From Novosphingobium sp. Gsoil 351 (lineage in GTDB: Bacteria; Pseudomonadota; Alphaproteobacteria; Sphingomonadales; Sphingomonadaceae), in the NCBI RefSeq assembly GCF_009707465.1, contig NZ_CP046120.1, forward strand, positions 3,439,501-3,503,500: DNA of 64,000 bases, written 5' to 3'. Positions 37,516 through 47,233 of this stretch are shown piece after piece. How positions within the stretch are numbered: the first letter of the stretch is position 1; each line of letters opens with the position of its first letter. The notes under the pieces were generated by a model, which saw only the letters and a list, made by a program, of their open reading frames with translations, had not been told where the DNA came from and did no database searches. The position numbers were made by a program, and so were the translations under genes.

Positions 37516-38430
37516 TCATTCGGGCGTCGATAGCGCCGCGCGCGTACCCCGTGCGGCGGGGGCATCGCCGATCCGCGCGAGCACCAGCGCCGTACCGACC
37601 AGCGCCATGCCGAGGACGTCGAGCGGGAGCAGCGTCTCGCCGAACGCGAGCCAGCCGACGATCACCGAGACCACCGGCTGGGTCAGCAGAGTGAGGCCGA
37701 CGACCAGCGGGGTGAAGTGCTTGAGCGCGTAGACCAGCAGGCCCTGGCCTATCACCTGGCTAGACAGCGCGAGGCCGATCACCACCCACCACGCGTGGGG
37801 CCAGAACGGTTCATGCCTCAGCATGGCGACACCCAACAACAGCGGCAGCCCGGCGAGGCTGGCATAGGCCAGCAGCGTCCAGTTGCCCAGGCTGTCGCGC
37901 GCGCGCTGTAGAGCAAGGATGTAGAACGTGTAGAGCAGCCCCGCGAGCAGACAGAACAGGTCGCCGGCGAGCGTGCGCGCGCCGATTTCGAGGCTGCGCC
38001 CGAGCAGGATTGCCGCTCCGGCCAGCGCGGCGGCCGTCCCCGCCCATTCGCCCGCGCGCGGACGTCGCCGCATCCCGATCAGTCCGAACCCCATCAGCAG
38101 CACCGAACCGGCGTTGCCGAACAGCGTGGCGTTGCCCAGCCGGGTCCGTTCGATCCCGATGTGCCAACTCGCCAGGTCGGCGGCGAAGAACAGCCCGCCG
38201 CCCATGACGAAGGCGATCGCGCGCCACGGCAGGCCGGTCAGCCGCTGGCGATTGGCGAGCGCGAGCAGGCCAATCGCGGGCAACGCCAACGTCAGCCGCC
38301 AGAACGCCGCCGAGACCGGCCCGGTGTCGGCCACGCGCACGAACCACGGCCCCAGCGCGAGCGCGGCGTTGCCGCCCAGCAGCGCGGCGAAATGCAGCGG
38401 GGTGGCGCGGGGCGGGGGCGGCGACGTCAT
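37516..38430 (-). CDS. EamA/DMT family permease
   Basis: A small-molecule exporter of the drug/metabolite transporter superfamily with 304 residues and ten predicted helices in two EamA repeats. The first repeat begins LLGGNAALALGPWFVRVA and includes AAFWRLTLALPAIGLLAL; the second begins GDLFCLLAGLLYTFYILALQRA and ends LPLDVLGMALVGTALVLAR. ATG 38430 opens MTSPPPPRATPLHFAALL. The substrate is unknown. It is transcribed ahead of the DUF885 gene. Confidence 0.87.
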   Translation of the reverse strand: MTSPPPPRATPLHFAALLGGNAALALGPWFVRVADTGPVSAAFWRLTLALPAIGLLALANRQRLTGLPWRAIAFVMGGGLFFAADLASWHIGIERTRLGNATLFGNAGSVLLMGFGLIGMRRRPRAGEWAGTAAALAGAAILLGRSLEIGARTLAGDLFCLLAGLLYTFYILALQRARDSLGNWTLLAYASLAGLPLLLGVAMLRHEPFWPHAWWVVIGLALSSQVIGQGLLVYALKHFTPLVVGLTLLTQPVVSVIVGWLAFGETLLPLDVLGMALVGTALVLARIGDAPAARGTRAALSTPE

Positions 38431-38565
38431 CGCAACTTGCCCTAGCCGGAGCCGCCGCGCGGCCAAGCGAAAACTATTCGCCGGACAAGCATCGTTCGGG
38501 TTGCACGGGGCGCCGCGCCGGGCCATCCGTGGCGAAACGCAACTTACCCCTTCGAGAGGCCACCG

Positions 38566-39675
38566 ATGACCGACGCTCTGCTCCAGCCCATCGATCTCGG
38601 CGCGATTCACGCGCCAAACCGCATCCTCATGGCCCCGTTGACCCGTGGCCGGTCCGACCCCGGCTCGATCCCCAATGCGATGATGGTCGAATACTACCGC
38701 CAGCGCGCGGGCGCCGGGCTCATCCTGACCGAAGCGACCGGGATCAGCGTCGAGGGCCTGGGCTGGCCCGCCGCGCCGGGGATCTGGAACGCCGCGCAGA
38801 CCGAGGCGTGGAAGCCGGTGACCGATGCGGTCCACGACGCGGGCGGGCGGATCATGCTCCAGTTGTGGCACATGGGACGCCTGGTCCATCCCGATTTCCT
38901 CGGCGGCGCGGCGCCGGTCTCGGCTTCGGCGACGACCGCGCCCGGTCACGCCTGGACCCCGACCGGACGCAAGGACTACGAACCCGCGCGCGCGTTGCCG
39001 ATCGACGAAATCCAGCGGGTGATCGACGACTACGGCCACGCGGGGGAGAATGCCAAGGCCGCCGGGTTCGACGGGGTGCAGTTGCACGGCGCGAATGGCT
39101 ATCTGATCGACCAGTTCCTGCGCAATGGCACCAACTTGCGCGACGACGACTACGGCGGCTCACCGCAAAATCGGACGCGGCTGATGCGCGAAGTGCTCGA
39201 GCGGCTGATTTCGATCTGGGGCGCGGATCGCGTTGCGATCCGCCTCTCGCCCAACGGCGAATCGCAGGGCGCCGACGACAGCGATCCGCCGGCGATCTTC
39301 GGCGAGGCGGCGCGGGTGCTCGACGAACTCGGCGTGGCCTTCGTCGAGCTGCGCGAGCAGGGTCCCGACGGCACTTTCGGGCAGACCGACGTGCCCAAGC
39401 AGGGCCCGTTGATCCGCAGCTTGTTCAAGGGACCCCTGGTGCTGAACCAGGAATACGACGCGGCGAGCGCTGAGCAGGCGGTGGCCCAGGGTCTGTGCGA
39501 CGCCATCGCCTTCGGCCGCCCTTATATCTCCAACCCCGATCTCGCGGAGCGGATCGCGGCGCGGGCGGAATGGGCCGAGAACATCGATGCGCCCAGAAGC
39601 TGGTATAGCCCCGGACCAAAGGGTTACATCGACTACCCGCCGATGGAGCAGGCACTGGCGGCTGCGGCGGACTAG
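38566..39675 (+). CDS. Old yellow enzyme family NADH:flavin oxidoreductase
   Basis: An FMN ene-reductase of the NemA/OPR group that reduces activated C=C bonds or nitro compounds. The 369-residue barrel has NRILMAPLTRGRSDP, LQLWHMGRLVHPD, the FDGVQLHGANGYLIDQFL segment with the substrate-binding HGAN, DDYGGSPQNRTRL, and AFGRPYISNPDLAERI at the phosphate-binding end. The catalytic Tyr is likely that of the DYGGS region. The start is ATG 38566. Its natural substrate is unknown. Confidence 0.93.
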   Translation: MTDALLQPIDLGAIHAPNRILMAPLTRGRSDPGSIPNAMMVEYYRQRAGAGLILTEATGISVEGLGWPAAPGIWNAAQTEAWKPVTDAVHDAGGRIMLQLWHMGRLVHPDFLGGAAPVSASATTAPGHAWTPTGRKDYEPARALPIDEIQRVIDDYGHAGENAKAAGFDGVQLHGANGYLIDQFLRNGTNLRDDDYGGSPQNRTRLMREVLERLISIWGADRVAIRLSPNGESQGADDSDPPAIFGEAARVLDELGVAFVELREQGPDGTFGQTDVPKQGPLIRSLFKGPLVLNQEYDAASAEQAVAQGLCDAIAFGRPYISNPDLAERIAARAEWAENIDAPRSWYSPGPKGYIDYPPMEQALAAAAD

Positions 39676-39749
39676 ACTCCCAACACACCTCTATTCCAAT
39701 CCCGCGGGACATGAACGGATCGGAGTAGCGGCACGGGGCGCTGGGCGTA

Positions 39750-40070
39750 TTATCCAGCGGGTTCGCTGGCCGCAGGCTTGGGAATCGGGGATGTCTCGGG
39801 TGTGGGCACGGCATCGGGCTCGGGCGCGTCCTTGACCGTATCGTCCGGCTTGGCTTTCTCCTTGTCGCCCTTCGCTCCCGGCGATTTCGCCGTGTGCGGA
39901 GCGAGCGGGGGTTCGGCGCGGATCCTGTCGGGGGCGATCATTGCGTCACTGATCGTGCCTTCGAGCACTTCGCCGGTGGCTTTGTTGCCCTCGGGCGCCT
40001 TCTTGTCGCACCCGCCCGCCATCAGGCAGGCCAGCGCCGCCGCCATCAGCGTTCGCCGGGAATGGATCAT
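39750..40070 (-). CDS. Small lipoprotein of unknown function
   Basis: The 106-residue product has a lipoprotein signal peptide with the acylated Cys in LMAGGC (residue 21). The rest is low complexity: Lys/Pro/Asp/Glu-rich, ending in [18 protein letters not shown], probably disordered in the periplasm. Its ATG (40070) overlaps the lipB stop by 4 bases, so it is co-translated with lipB, but nothing in it links to lipoylation. Confidence 0.72.
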   Translation of the reverse strand: MIHSRRTLMAAALACLMAGGCDKKAPEGNKATGEVLEGTISDAMIAPDRIRAEPPLAPHTAKSPGAKGDKEKAKPDDTVKDAPEPDAVPTPETSPIPKPAASEPAG

Positions 40071-40738
40071 GGCAAGTCCTCCACGGGGCAGGGCCGGTCG
40101 AGCGCCGCGAGAAATTCGGGCGCCCGTGCGCGCATTGCCTCATCCCATGCCGCGCTGGCAACCGGCTTGCCCAGCCGGGCCATGCTGGTGACCCCGTATT
40201 CGGCGATCCCGCACGGCACGATCCCCCCGAAATGGGCGAGATCGGGATCGAGGTTGACCGCCACTCCATGCATCGTCACCCACCGCCGCACGCGCACTCC
40301 GATCGCGCCGATCTTGGCCTCGCCGCCGGTTATGTCGCGGGTCCAGATGCCGACCCGGCCCTCGGCCCGCCAGGCGGTGACGTCGAAATCTTCCAGCGTG
40401 GCGATCACCCAGCCTTCAAGCGCGTGGACGAAGCCGCGAACGTCGCGCGCGCGCTTGTTCAGGTCGAGCAAGACATAGGCGACCCGCTGGCCGGGACCGT
40501 GATAGGTATAGCGTCCACCGCGCCCCGCCTCGACCACCTCGAACCGGGGGTCGAGCAGTTCGGACACCGCGGCGCTAGTCCCGGCGGTGTAGACCGGCGG
40601 GTGTTCGAGCAGCCACATCAGCTCGCGCGCTGATCCCGCGTGGATCGCGGCGTTGCGCGCGGTCATTTCGGCGAGCGCCGCGCGATAGGGCACGGGCCTA
40701 GTCTCGCCGCGCCATTCGATGGTATCTATCTGCGCCAT
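40067..40738 (-). CDS. lipB: Lipoyl(octanoyl) transferase
   Basis: LipB moves octanoate from acyl carrier protein to lipoyl domains of 2-oxoacid dehydrogenases and the glycine cleavage H protein. The 223-residue protein has [36 protein letters not shown], the catalytic Lys in [21 protein letters not shown], and the catalytic Cys in GIVPCGI. I chose ATG 40738 ([16 protein letters not shown]). No lipA is adjacent. Confidence 0.95.
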   Translation of the reverse strand: MAQIDTIEWRGETRPVPYRAALAEMTARNAAIHAGSARELMWLLEHPPVYTAGTSAAVSELLDPRFEVVEAGRGGRYTYHGPGQRVAYVLLDLNKRARDVRGFVHALEGWVIATLEDFDVTAWRAEGRVGIWTRDITGGEAKIGAIGVRVRRWVTMHGVAVNLDPDLAHFGGIVPCGIAEYGVTSMARLGKPVASAAWDEAMRARAPEFLAALDRPCPVEDLP

Positions 40739-40803
40739 GATCGCGGCTTGCGTGAGGGCAAACTCGCCGCTTATCAAGGCCCCGCAAACGGGAGCGCACG
40801 AAC

Positions 40804-41619
40804 GTGGTCAAACTCGATACCAACGCGGCGTGGAAGGAAGCGAGCGCGATCGTCTCCGCCAACCGCGAGGTGCTCCTCGCGCTAGGGGGCGTGTTCTTCA
40901 TGCTCCCCAGCCTGGCGGTCGCAGTGATTGCGGGCGAGCCCGAAGTCATCCCCGGGATGAAAGGCGACCAGATGATGGCGGCGATGAGCGCATTCTATGC
41001 GCACTCGTGGTGGATCATCCTGGTCAGCGCGGCCTGCCAGATCGTGGGTCTGATGGCCATTCTAACGCTGATGCGCGACCGCTCGCGACCGACGGTGGGC
41101 GAAGCGATCCGCGGTGGGCTGCCCGGAATGCTCAGCTATCTGGCCGTCCAGGTGCTCATCGTGGTCGGGCTCAGCCTGATCGGCGGGCTGCTGATCGGAG
41201 TCGCGGCGGTGATCTCGCCGGTACTGGCGGCGGTCGTCGTGCTGGTGCTCACCGCGGCGATGCTGTTTCTGGTGTTCCGCCTGATCCTCGTCGCGCCGGT
41301 GATCGCGGTCGAAGGCGTGCGCAATCCGCTGACCGCGATGATCCGCTCGTGGCGACTGACCCAAGGCAACTTTTGGCGGATCTTCAGCTTCCTGCTGCTG
41401 ATCCTGATCCTGTTCGCGGTGATCGTCGGGATCGTAATGGTGATTGTCGGGCTAATCCTGGCGCTGGCCAGCTCGGGTGAGCCGCAACGGATCATCGCCG
41501 CGGTGTTTTCCAGTGCGCTCGGCGCGGTGGGCGTGGTCTATTTTGCCGGCGTGATCGCTGCTATCCATCGCCAGCTCGGCGGACCCGCCGCGGCGGATCT
41601 GAAGGCGACGTTCGAGTGA
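40804..41619 (+). CDS. Polytopic membrane protein, GDPD membrane-domain-like
   Basis: The 271-residue protein has about six transmembrane helices with very hydrophobic stretches ([20 protein letters not shown] and [20 protein letters not shown]). The helix pattern and the motif [30 protein letters not shown] (broken here at 20 residues: [20 protein letters not shown]) resemble the membrane domain of glycerophosphodiester phosphodiesterases and related DUF proteins, without a catalytic domain. The start is GTG 40804. Divergent from lipB by 65 bases. Function unknown. Confidence 0.75.
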   Translation: MVKLDTNAAWKEASAIVSANREVLLALGGVFFMLPSLAVAVIAGEPEVIPGMKGDQMMAAMSAFYAHSWWIILVSAACQIVGLMAILTLMRDRSRPTVGEAIRGGLPGMLSYLAVQVLIVVGLSLIGGLLIGVAAVISPVLAAVVVLVLTAAMLFLVFRLILVAPVIAVEGVRNPLTAMIRSWRLTQGNFWRIFSFLLLILILFAVIVGIVMVIVGLILALASSGEPQRIIAAVFSSALGAVGVVYFAGVIAAIHRQLGGPAAADLKATFE

Positions 41620-41655
41620 CCTGAACTCTCGGCCCTTCCTGGGAGAGGGTTTTCC

Positions 41656-42282
41656 TCAGTCCTTCCAGCCCCAGAACAACTGCACCGGCAGCACGTTGAT
41701 CGCCTCGAACCCGCGGTCGATCCGGGTGAAGTGGCGGGCCATGAAATCGCGCGCCTTGGCGCTGAACTGGTAGACCAGGAACGCGCCGCCGGGGCGGATC
41801 ACGCGGTGGGTCGCCGCCGCGATTGCGGGGCCGATGCCATCGGGCAGGGTCGAGAACGGCAAACCCGATAGCACATAGTCGGCGTGGTCGTGGCCATGCG
41901 CCGCGACAATGCTTTCGACATCCGCCGCCGAGCCGAGGACCGCGGTGAAGCGGCTGTCGCGGATGGTCTTGCGCAGATAGTCGATGAAGTCGGGGTTGGT
42001 GTCGATGACGATCAGGCTGGCGTCGCCGCGCAGCCGCTCGAGGACCGGGCGGCAGAAGGTGCCGACGCCGGGACCATATTCGACGAACAGGTCGCACTCG
42101 TCCCATTTGACAGGGGCGAGCATCTTGACGATCGTGAAGCGGCTCGACGGGATGATCGATCCGACCATCACCGGATGCTTGATGAATCCCTTAAAGAACA
42201 CGCCCCATGGGCCCATCGCTTGCTCCATCCGGCGCTTGATCCGCGTCGCCAGCGGCGATGGGGCGGTTTGGGTTGTGGTCAT
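41656..42282 (-). CDS. SAM-dependent methyltransferase, PmtA/KsgA-like
   Basis: A class I methyltransferase of 208 residues. KGFIKHPVMVGSIIPSSR precedes the SAM motif LFVEYGPGVGTFCRPVLERL, followed by LIVIDTNPDFIDYLR and ADYVLSGLPFSTLP. This set is typical of bacterial phosphatidylethanolamine N-methyltransferases (PmtA) and their paralogues, which are often annotated as rRNA adenine methyltransferase-like. A role in membrane phosphatidylcholine is plausible but unproven. ATG 42282 is the first good start. It is divergent from the MFS gene and converges on the GDPD-like gene. Confidence 0.82.
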   Translation of the reverse strand: MTTTQTAPSPLATRIKRRMEQAMGPWGVFFKGFIKHPVMVGSIIPSSRFTIVKMLAPVKWDECDLFVEYGPGVGTFCRPVLERLRGDASLIVIDTNPDFIDYLRKTIRDSRFTAVLGSAADVESIVAAHGHDHADYVLSGLPFSTLPDGIGPAIAAATHRVIRPGGAFLVYQFSAKARDFMARHFTRIDRGFEAINVLPVQLFWGWKD

Positions 42283-42377
42283 GGAAGGTTGCGAACCCCG
42301 ATTTTTGGCGAAGCGCCGCCCGTGGCAAATTTGCCCGGCCATTGCAAGCCGCGCGGGGTCGGACTAACCGCCCGGGC

Positions 42378-43786
42378 ATGGACATGCACCGCAGCGGGAC
42401 GCCGATGGCCGGCGACGACGAAGCGACCGTCCGCCTGCCCAAAGACCGCCTGACCCTTCTGTTTCTGGTCATGCTGGTGACCGCCGCCGGCAACACCGCG
42501 ATGCAAAGCGTAATGCCGTCCATCGGCACCCGGCTACGAGTTCCCGATTTCTGGATCAGCCTCGCCTATTCGTGGTCGGCGGTGTTGTGGATGACGATGG
42601 CGCCGTTCTGGGCGCGGCGCAGCGACCGGCGCGGGCGCAAGGCGATGATGGCGATCGGCCTGAGCGGGTTCACGCTCAGCTTCGCGCTGTGCGGTCTGAT
42701 CCTGATGGGGGGTTGCATGGGCTGTTCGGGACCACTGCGACGCTGCTGCTGTTCGCCGCGGCACGCTCGCTTTACGGCGGCTTTGGCTCGGCCGCTCCGC
42801 CTGCAGTCCAGGCCTATGTCGCCAGTCGCACCGGGCGGGCCGAGCGGACGCAGGCACTTAGCCTGATCTCCTCGAGCTTCGGGCTGGGGACCGTGCTCGG
42901 CCCGGCGCTGGCGCCATTCCTGATACTGCCGTTCGTCGGCTTGGTCAGTCCGTTCTTCTCGTTCGCCATCTTCGCGGTGGTCGTGTTGATCGCGCTGCGT
43001 CTGCGCCTGCCAGATGACACTCCCAGCTTCGCCGGCCGGGGGGAGGTGATGGCCGCACCGTTCGGCGCCTCGTCCAACCCGCGCAGAGTGGTCGACGATC
43101 CCGATGGCGACACCGACGAACTGGCCGAGGCGCGCCCGCTCGACGAGGAACCGAGGCGCCTTCGCTGGCGCGACCCGCGCCTGCGCGCCTGGCTCGGTCT
43201 CGGCCTGCTCGGTGGCCATGCCCAGGCGATGCTGCTGGGGATGATGGGTTTCCTGCTGCTCGACCGGCTGGGCTTGCGGGCCACGCCTGAGGCGGGCGCG
43301 GGGCCGATCGGGCTGGTGCTGATGACCGGCGCCGGGGCCACGCTGCTGGCCCAGTGGGGCCTGATCCCGGTGCTTCACCTTGGTCCACGAGCCGCGGCGA
43401 TGTGGGGAATGGTGCTGTCGCTTGGCGGCCTGACGGTGGTGGCGGTGGGTGCCGATCTCCACACCCTGGCAATCGGTTTCGCGCTTGCCTCGCTTGGCTT
43501 CGGGCTGTTCCGCCCCGGGTTCACTGCGGGCGCGAGCCTGGCGGTGAGCCGGGCCGAACAGGGCCAGTCGGCAGGGGTGGTCGCTGCTGTCAACGGCGCG
43601 GCCTATATCGTCGCCCCGGCGATCGCGGTGTGGATCTACAACCATTGGGAATTCGTCGCGTTCGGGATCATCGCGGCGCTGATGCTGGCAACTTTGGCGG
43701 TGGCGTGGAAGGGCACCCAGCGCGATGCGGACTTGGTAGGGATCACCCCACCAGCCAGAATGCCACCCCCATCGCCAGATAGCTGA
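42378..43786 (+). CDS. MFS transporter, frameshifted in this sequence
   Basis: A drug-efflux-type MFS carrier of about 469 residues once repaired. The first part (ATG 42378; DRLTLLFLVMLVTAAGNTAMQS, MAPFWARRSDRRGRKAMM) ends in the wrong frame after ALCGLILMGG. Adding one G to the six-G run at 42707-42712 gives GLHGLFGTTATLLLFAAARS and the remaining helices to 43786. A long acidic cytoplasmic loop (about 215-260, DDPDGDTDELAEARPLDEEP) separates the two halves. ATG 42384 or 42405 could also be starts. Its end overlaps the convergent DUF1761 gene by 44 bases. Confidence 0.83.
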
Positions 43787-44153
43787 CCACCCAGTATCCC
43801 GCGTCGATCAGCGCCAGCCGCGTCGACAACCGCTGGTGGGTGTAGCTGATCAACAGGGCAGGGACCACGAAGGCCAGCGCCAGGCCGCCGCTCATCATGA
43901 AATAGAGCCACGGTTTGGCCGCGAGAGTTCCCTCGCCGAAGCGCGCGAACATATGCGCCATCATCGTTGCCGAGACCACCAGCAGCGCCGCGGTGATGCT
44001 CAGGGTGCGCGCCGGAGCGCGCCGCGCAGCCAGCCCGCCGGGGCCGACCTCCTCCAGCTTGGCGCGGCCGAACAATGGTCCGTACCATAGCCCGCCGACG
44101 CCGAATGCGAACACCGCGGCCAGGATCGCCGCTAGCCAGTTCATCGGACCCAT
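43743..44153 (-). CDS. DUF1761 family membrane protein
   Basis: The 136-residue protein has four transmembrane helices. The N-terminal NWLAAILAAVFAFGVGGLWYGPLFG motif is the hallmark of DUF1761, and the rest (SITAALLVVSATMMAHMF, PWLYFMMSGGLALAFVVPALL, DAGYWVVSYLAMGVAFWLV) fits. Starts at 44153 or 44144. The function of the family is not known. It is divergent from rimO, with an AT-rich stretch (cttatgttttatatc, 44163-44181) between them that may carry a promoter. Confidence 0.85.
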   Translation of the reverse strand: MGPMNWLAAILAAVFAFGVGGLWYGPLFGRAKLEEVGPGGLAARRAPARTLSITAALLVVSATMMAHMFARFGEGTLAAKPWLYFMMSGGLALAFVVPALLISYTHQRLSTRLALIDAGYWVVSYLAMGVAFWLVG

Positions 44154-44272
44154 CGCGTTGGCACTCTTATGTTTTATATCTCGCCCCGCGCCCTTGCTAG
44201 GCCTGTCGTGGATCGATGGCAAATTGCGGTTGGTGACTGTTCAGGCAAACCGCGCTATGGGCCGCGCTTTCC

Positions 44273-45639
44273 ATGGCTACCGTGATCAAACAGGCTCCCC
44301 GCGTCGGGATGGTCAGCCTCGGCTGCCCCAAGGCGCTGGTCGACTCCGAACGCATCCTCACCCGGCTGCGCGCCGACGGTTATGCGATGAGCCCCGACTA
44401 TGCGGGGGCCGACGTCGTGCTCGTCAACACCTGCGGATTCCTCGATTCGGCCAAGGAGGAAAGCCTGGCCGCGATTGGCGAGGCGATCGCGGAAAACGGA
44501 CGGGTGATCGTCACCGGCTGCATGGGCAACGAGGCCGACGTGATCCGGGCAAAGTTCCCTGCGGTTCTCGCCGTGACCGGGGCGCACCAGTACGAGGCGG
44601 TGGTCGAGGCGGTCCACGAAGCCTCGCCGCCAGGGCAGGGGCCGTTCGTCGATCTGATCCCGCAGCCCGACGTCAAGCTGACCCCACGCCACTACAGCTA
44701 TCTGAAGATCAGCGAGGGGTGCAACCACGCCTGCTCGTTCTGCATCATCCCTTCGCTGCGCGGTAAGCTCGCCAGTCGCCGGATCGACGCGGTGCTGCGC
44801 GAGGCGGAGAAGCTGGTCGCGGCGGGTACGCGCGAACTGCTGGTGATCAGCCAGGATACGTCGGCTTATGGCGTCGACTTGCGCCATGAGGAGCGCAACT
44901 GGGGGGGCATCCGGTTCGCACCCACATGACCGACCTCGCGCGCGAACTGGGCGGGCTGCGCACGCCGGAAGGCCAGACGCCGTGGGTGCGGCTGCATTAC
45001 GTCTATCCCTATCCCCACGTCGATGCGGTGATCCCGCTGATGGCCGAGGGGCTGCTCACGCCCTATCTCGACATCCCGTTCCAGCACGCCAGCCCCAAGG
45101 TGCTCAAGGCGATGCGGCGCCCGGCGAACGAGGCCAAGGTGCTCGAAAGGCTGAAGAACTGGCGCGCGATCTGCCCCGATATCGCGATCCGCAGTAGCTT
45201 TGTGGTCGGCTTCCCAGGCGAGACAGAGGACGATTTCCGCTACTTGCTGGATTGGCTGGAGGAAGCCCAACTCGACCGCGTCGGCGCCTTCCGGTTTGAG
45301 CCGGTAGCGGGCGCGCACGCCAATGGCCTGCCCGATCCGGTGTCCGAGGCGATCAAGGAAGAGCGCTACGCCCGTTTGATGGAACTGACCGAGCGGATCG
45401 GCAGGGCCAAACTCGCTGCCAAGGTTGGGCGGACGATCCCCGCGATCGTGGACGAAGTGGGTGAACCCGACGAAGACGGCGACATCGGCGCGACCGCCCG
45501 CAGCCAGGCGGATGCGCCGGAGATCGATGGGAACGTGTTCCTACGAAATGTCGGTTCGGAAGTGCGACCCGGCGATTTCGTCGTCGCCACGATTGAGGAC
45601 TCAGACGCGCACGACCTGTTCGGGGTGATCGCCGCCTAG
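44273..45639 (+). CDS. rimO: Ribosomal protein S12 methylthiotransferase, frameshifted in this sequence
   Basis: RimO is a radical-SAM enzyme that methylthiolates Asp in ribosomal protein S12. The UPF0004 domain has [19 protein letters not shown] and [13 protein letters not shown]; the radical-SAM motif CNHACSFC is at about residue 150; a TRAM domain (ending LFGVIAA) is at the C-terminus. The frame breaks after residue 209 (RHEERNWGG) at the seven-G run 44901-44907; one more G restores [17 protein letters not shown] and a protein of about 455 residues. ATG 44273. The last 4 bases overlap the DUF427 stop. An assembly error is likely. Confidence 0.92.
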
Positions 45640-45920
45640 CCGCGCACTTCCACCCCCTTCCAGAACGCCACCCGCCCGCGGATCGGCTCGGCGGCGGATT
45701 TGGGGTCGGGGTAGTACCACGCTGCATCGTTGTTTTCGGCACCATTGATGGCCAGCGTGTAGTAATGCGCGGTGCCCTTCCACGGGCAGACCGAGGTGGT
45801 GGCGCTGTCCCTGAGCAAATCGCGATCGAGCGACTCGATCGGAAAATAGTGGTTGCCCTCGACCACCACGGTGGCGTCGCTTTCGGCAATCTTGCGGCCG
45901 TTCCACCAGGCTTGCGGCAT
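45636..45920 (-). CDS. DUF427 domain protein
   Basis: A 94-residue cytosolic protein that is entirely one DUF427 domain: [35 protein letters not shown] and [24 protein letters not shown] (motif shown in pieces: [20 protein letters not shown]) are the family signature, with the CPWKG Cys invariant. Function unknown; a link to thiol or redox chemistry has been suggested for the family. ATG 45920. Tail-to-tail with rimO. Confidence 0.9.
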   Translation of the reverse strand: MPQAWWNGRKIAESDATVVVEGNHYFPIESLDRDLLRDSATTSVCPWKGTAHYYTLAINGAENNDAAWYYPDPKSAAEPIRGRVAFWKGVEVRG

Positions 45921-46111
45921 GATTGGACTCCTGGGACGTTGGCGTTGAAATTGGGGTTTACCACACCGCAATTCCGTGCGGCGTCGAACATCATGAACGA
46001 ACTGAAAGAATTAGCACGACGCGTCGCCTCATCGCCGGAAGCCCACCGTTCGTCTCGGAAGTACCGCACCTGGGAAACCGAATCGGGGCTACCGCCATTG
46101 GCCCCCCTGAC

Positions 46112-47092
46112 ATGACCAAACGCACCACTACCCATCGCCTGGCCGGAACCGCGATTGCCGCTGTTTTGGCGCTGTCAACCACCCCCATCTGGGCGCAGGA
46201 TGCTGCGCCGGCAGCCGAAGCGCCGGCCAGCGTGGCCGCGCCCGTGGCTCCGCCCGCGCCGACGATCGTGCTGCCGCCGGTCGCCGCTTCGCCCGCGCCG
46301 GTCGCAGACTCGGCATCGGTCGAATCCCCGTCCGCGCCGCGTGCTGCGCCCTCGAAGGCGGCCGGTACGCGTACGACGTCGAAGACTGCAGTCACTTCGG
46401 TGAGGCGTGTCGCACCTGCTGCTGCGGCCCCCACGGCTGCGGCTCCGGTCAGCGAACCGGCCTCGGTCCCCCCGATCGCCGAGACCCAGCCGCTGCCGAG
46501 CGATATCGCCGCGTCGCCTGTCACGGCCGCCGAGCCCGCGACCTCGAAAGACTCGAGAGATCTGCTGCTCGCCGGTCTCGCCGGTGCACTGGGTCTAGGC
46601 GCGATCGGTCTATTCGCCGCGGCGCGTCGCCGCCGCCGGGCCGAGCCCGACTATGCCGTCGCCGATTACGAGCCGGTGAGTGAGTCGATCGTGCCCGTCG
46701 CCGAGGTGCCGCAGCCGGTCGAGCCGACACACATCGAGGAGCCGGCTCGGGTGACCCCGCGGAACATCGATTTGCCCCAGCCGCGTTATGCCACGCTTGC
46801 CGCGCCCGCGTTCACGCCGTTGAAGTCGTGGAGCGAGCCTAAGGTTCAGCGAGCGCAGCCGCTCGACGACCGTGCGTTCAATCTCAACCGTGAGGCGCTG
46901 CTCGACCGGATGGTCGCCGCCGAGCCCGATGCGAACAACCCGTTCACTTCGGCCAAGGCCCGCCGCAAGCGCGCCAGGATCATGCTCCAGTCGATGGACA
47001 ACGATCGCTGGGAGGACGCCGAACTGGCGCCGGGGTTCGACTGGCGCAAGATGGCTCAGGAGGTAGAAAAGAAGGAAACTGTCGACGCCTGA
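46112..47092 (+). CDS. Exported Ala/Pro-rich single-pass membrane protein
   Basis: The 326-residue product has a signal peptide (cut near TPIWAQ, residue 27), a long Ala/Pro/Val/Ser-rich stretch (about 28-150, likely disordered), a transmembrane helix (LLLAGLAGALGLGAIGLFAA, about 155-175) followed by RRRRR, and a cytoplasmic tail. The C-terminal 60 residues look folded and conserved: FNLNREALLDRMVAAEPDAN, NPFTSAKARRKRARIMLQSM and GFDWRKMA. This topology recalls FimV-like or peptidoglycan-linked proteins, but I cannot name it. ATG 46112. A clear terminator follows. Confidence 0.8.
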   Translation: MTKRTTTHRLAGTAIAAVLALSTTPIWAQDAAPAAEAPASVAAPVAPPAPTIVLPPVAASPAPVADSASVESPSAPRAAPSKAAGTRTTSKTAVTSVRRVAPAAAAPTAAAPVSEPASVPPIAETQPLPSDIAASPVTAAEPATSKDSRDLLLAGLAGALGLGAIGLFAAARRRRRAEPDYAVADYEPVSESIVPVAEVPQPVEPTHIEEPARVTPRNIDLPQPRYATLAAPAFTPLKSWSEPKVQRAQPLDDRAFNLNREALLDRMVAAEPDANNPFTSAKARRKRARIMLQSMDNDRWEDAELAPGFDWRKMAQEVEKKETVDA

Positions 47093-47115
47093 GGCTCAGG
47101 ATCTACTCGAACCGA

Positions 47116-47143
47116 AAGGGGCGCCCATCGAGCGTCCCTTTTT
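47116..47143 (+). terminator. Rho-independent terminator after the Ala/Pro-rich protein gene
   Basis: Arms AAGGGGCGC (47116-47124) and GCGTCCCTT (47132-47140) form a 9-bp stem with one G-U pair around ccatcga, followed by TTT. It starts 24 bases after the stop at 47092. Confidence 0.8.
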
Positions 47144-47160
47144 CGTGGCACTCCAACGAA

Positions 47161-47192
47161 GAAGCCCGACAGCGAGGATGCTGCCGGGCTTC
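47161..47192 (-). terminator. Hairpin terminator downstream of the small peptide gene
   Basis: Arms gaagcccgacagc (47161-47173) and gctgccgggcttc (47180-47192) pair over 13 bases with one mismatch and a 6-base loop. It lies 42 bases past the stop of the minus-strand peptide gene. The T-tract on that side is weak (cttcttcg), so efficiency is uncertain. Confidence 0.55.
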
Positions 47193-47233
47193 GGGGGGCG
47201 GGAGAGGGGAACCGCCTCCTGGGGGTGGGGCAC

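Noticed and set aside
41620..41655. Terminator between the GDPD-like and PmtA-like genes
   Set aside because: Only a 5-bp stem (CTCTC / GAGAG) with a TTTT nearby; too weak to call.
44901..44928. Programmed frameshift in rimO
   Set aside because: Six other genes carry similar indels in runs, and no stimulatory hairpin or slippery codon context is needed to explain it; error is simpler.
46318..46330. tRNA-like T-arm string (tcgaatccccg)
   Set aside because: It lies inside the Ala/Pro-rich protein gene and no acceptor or anticodon stems flank it.
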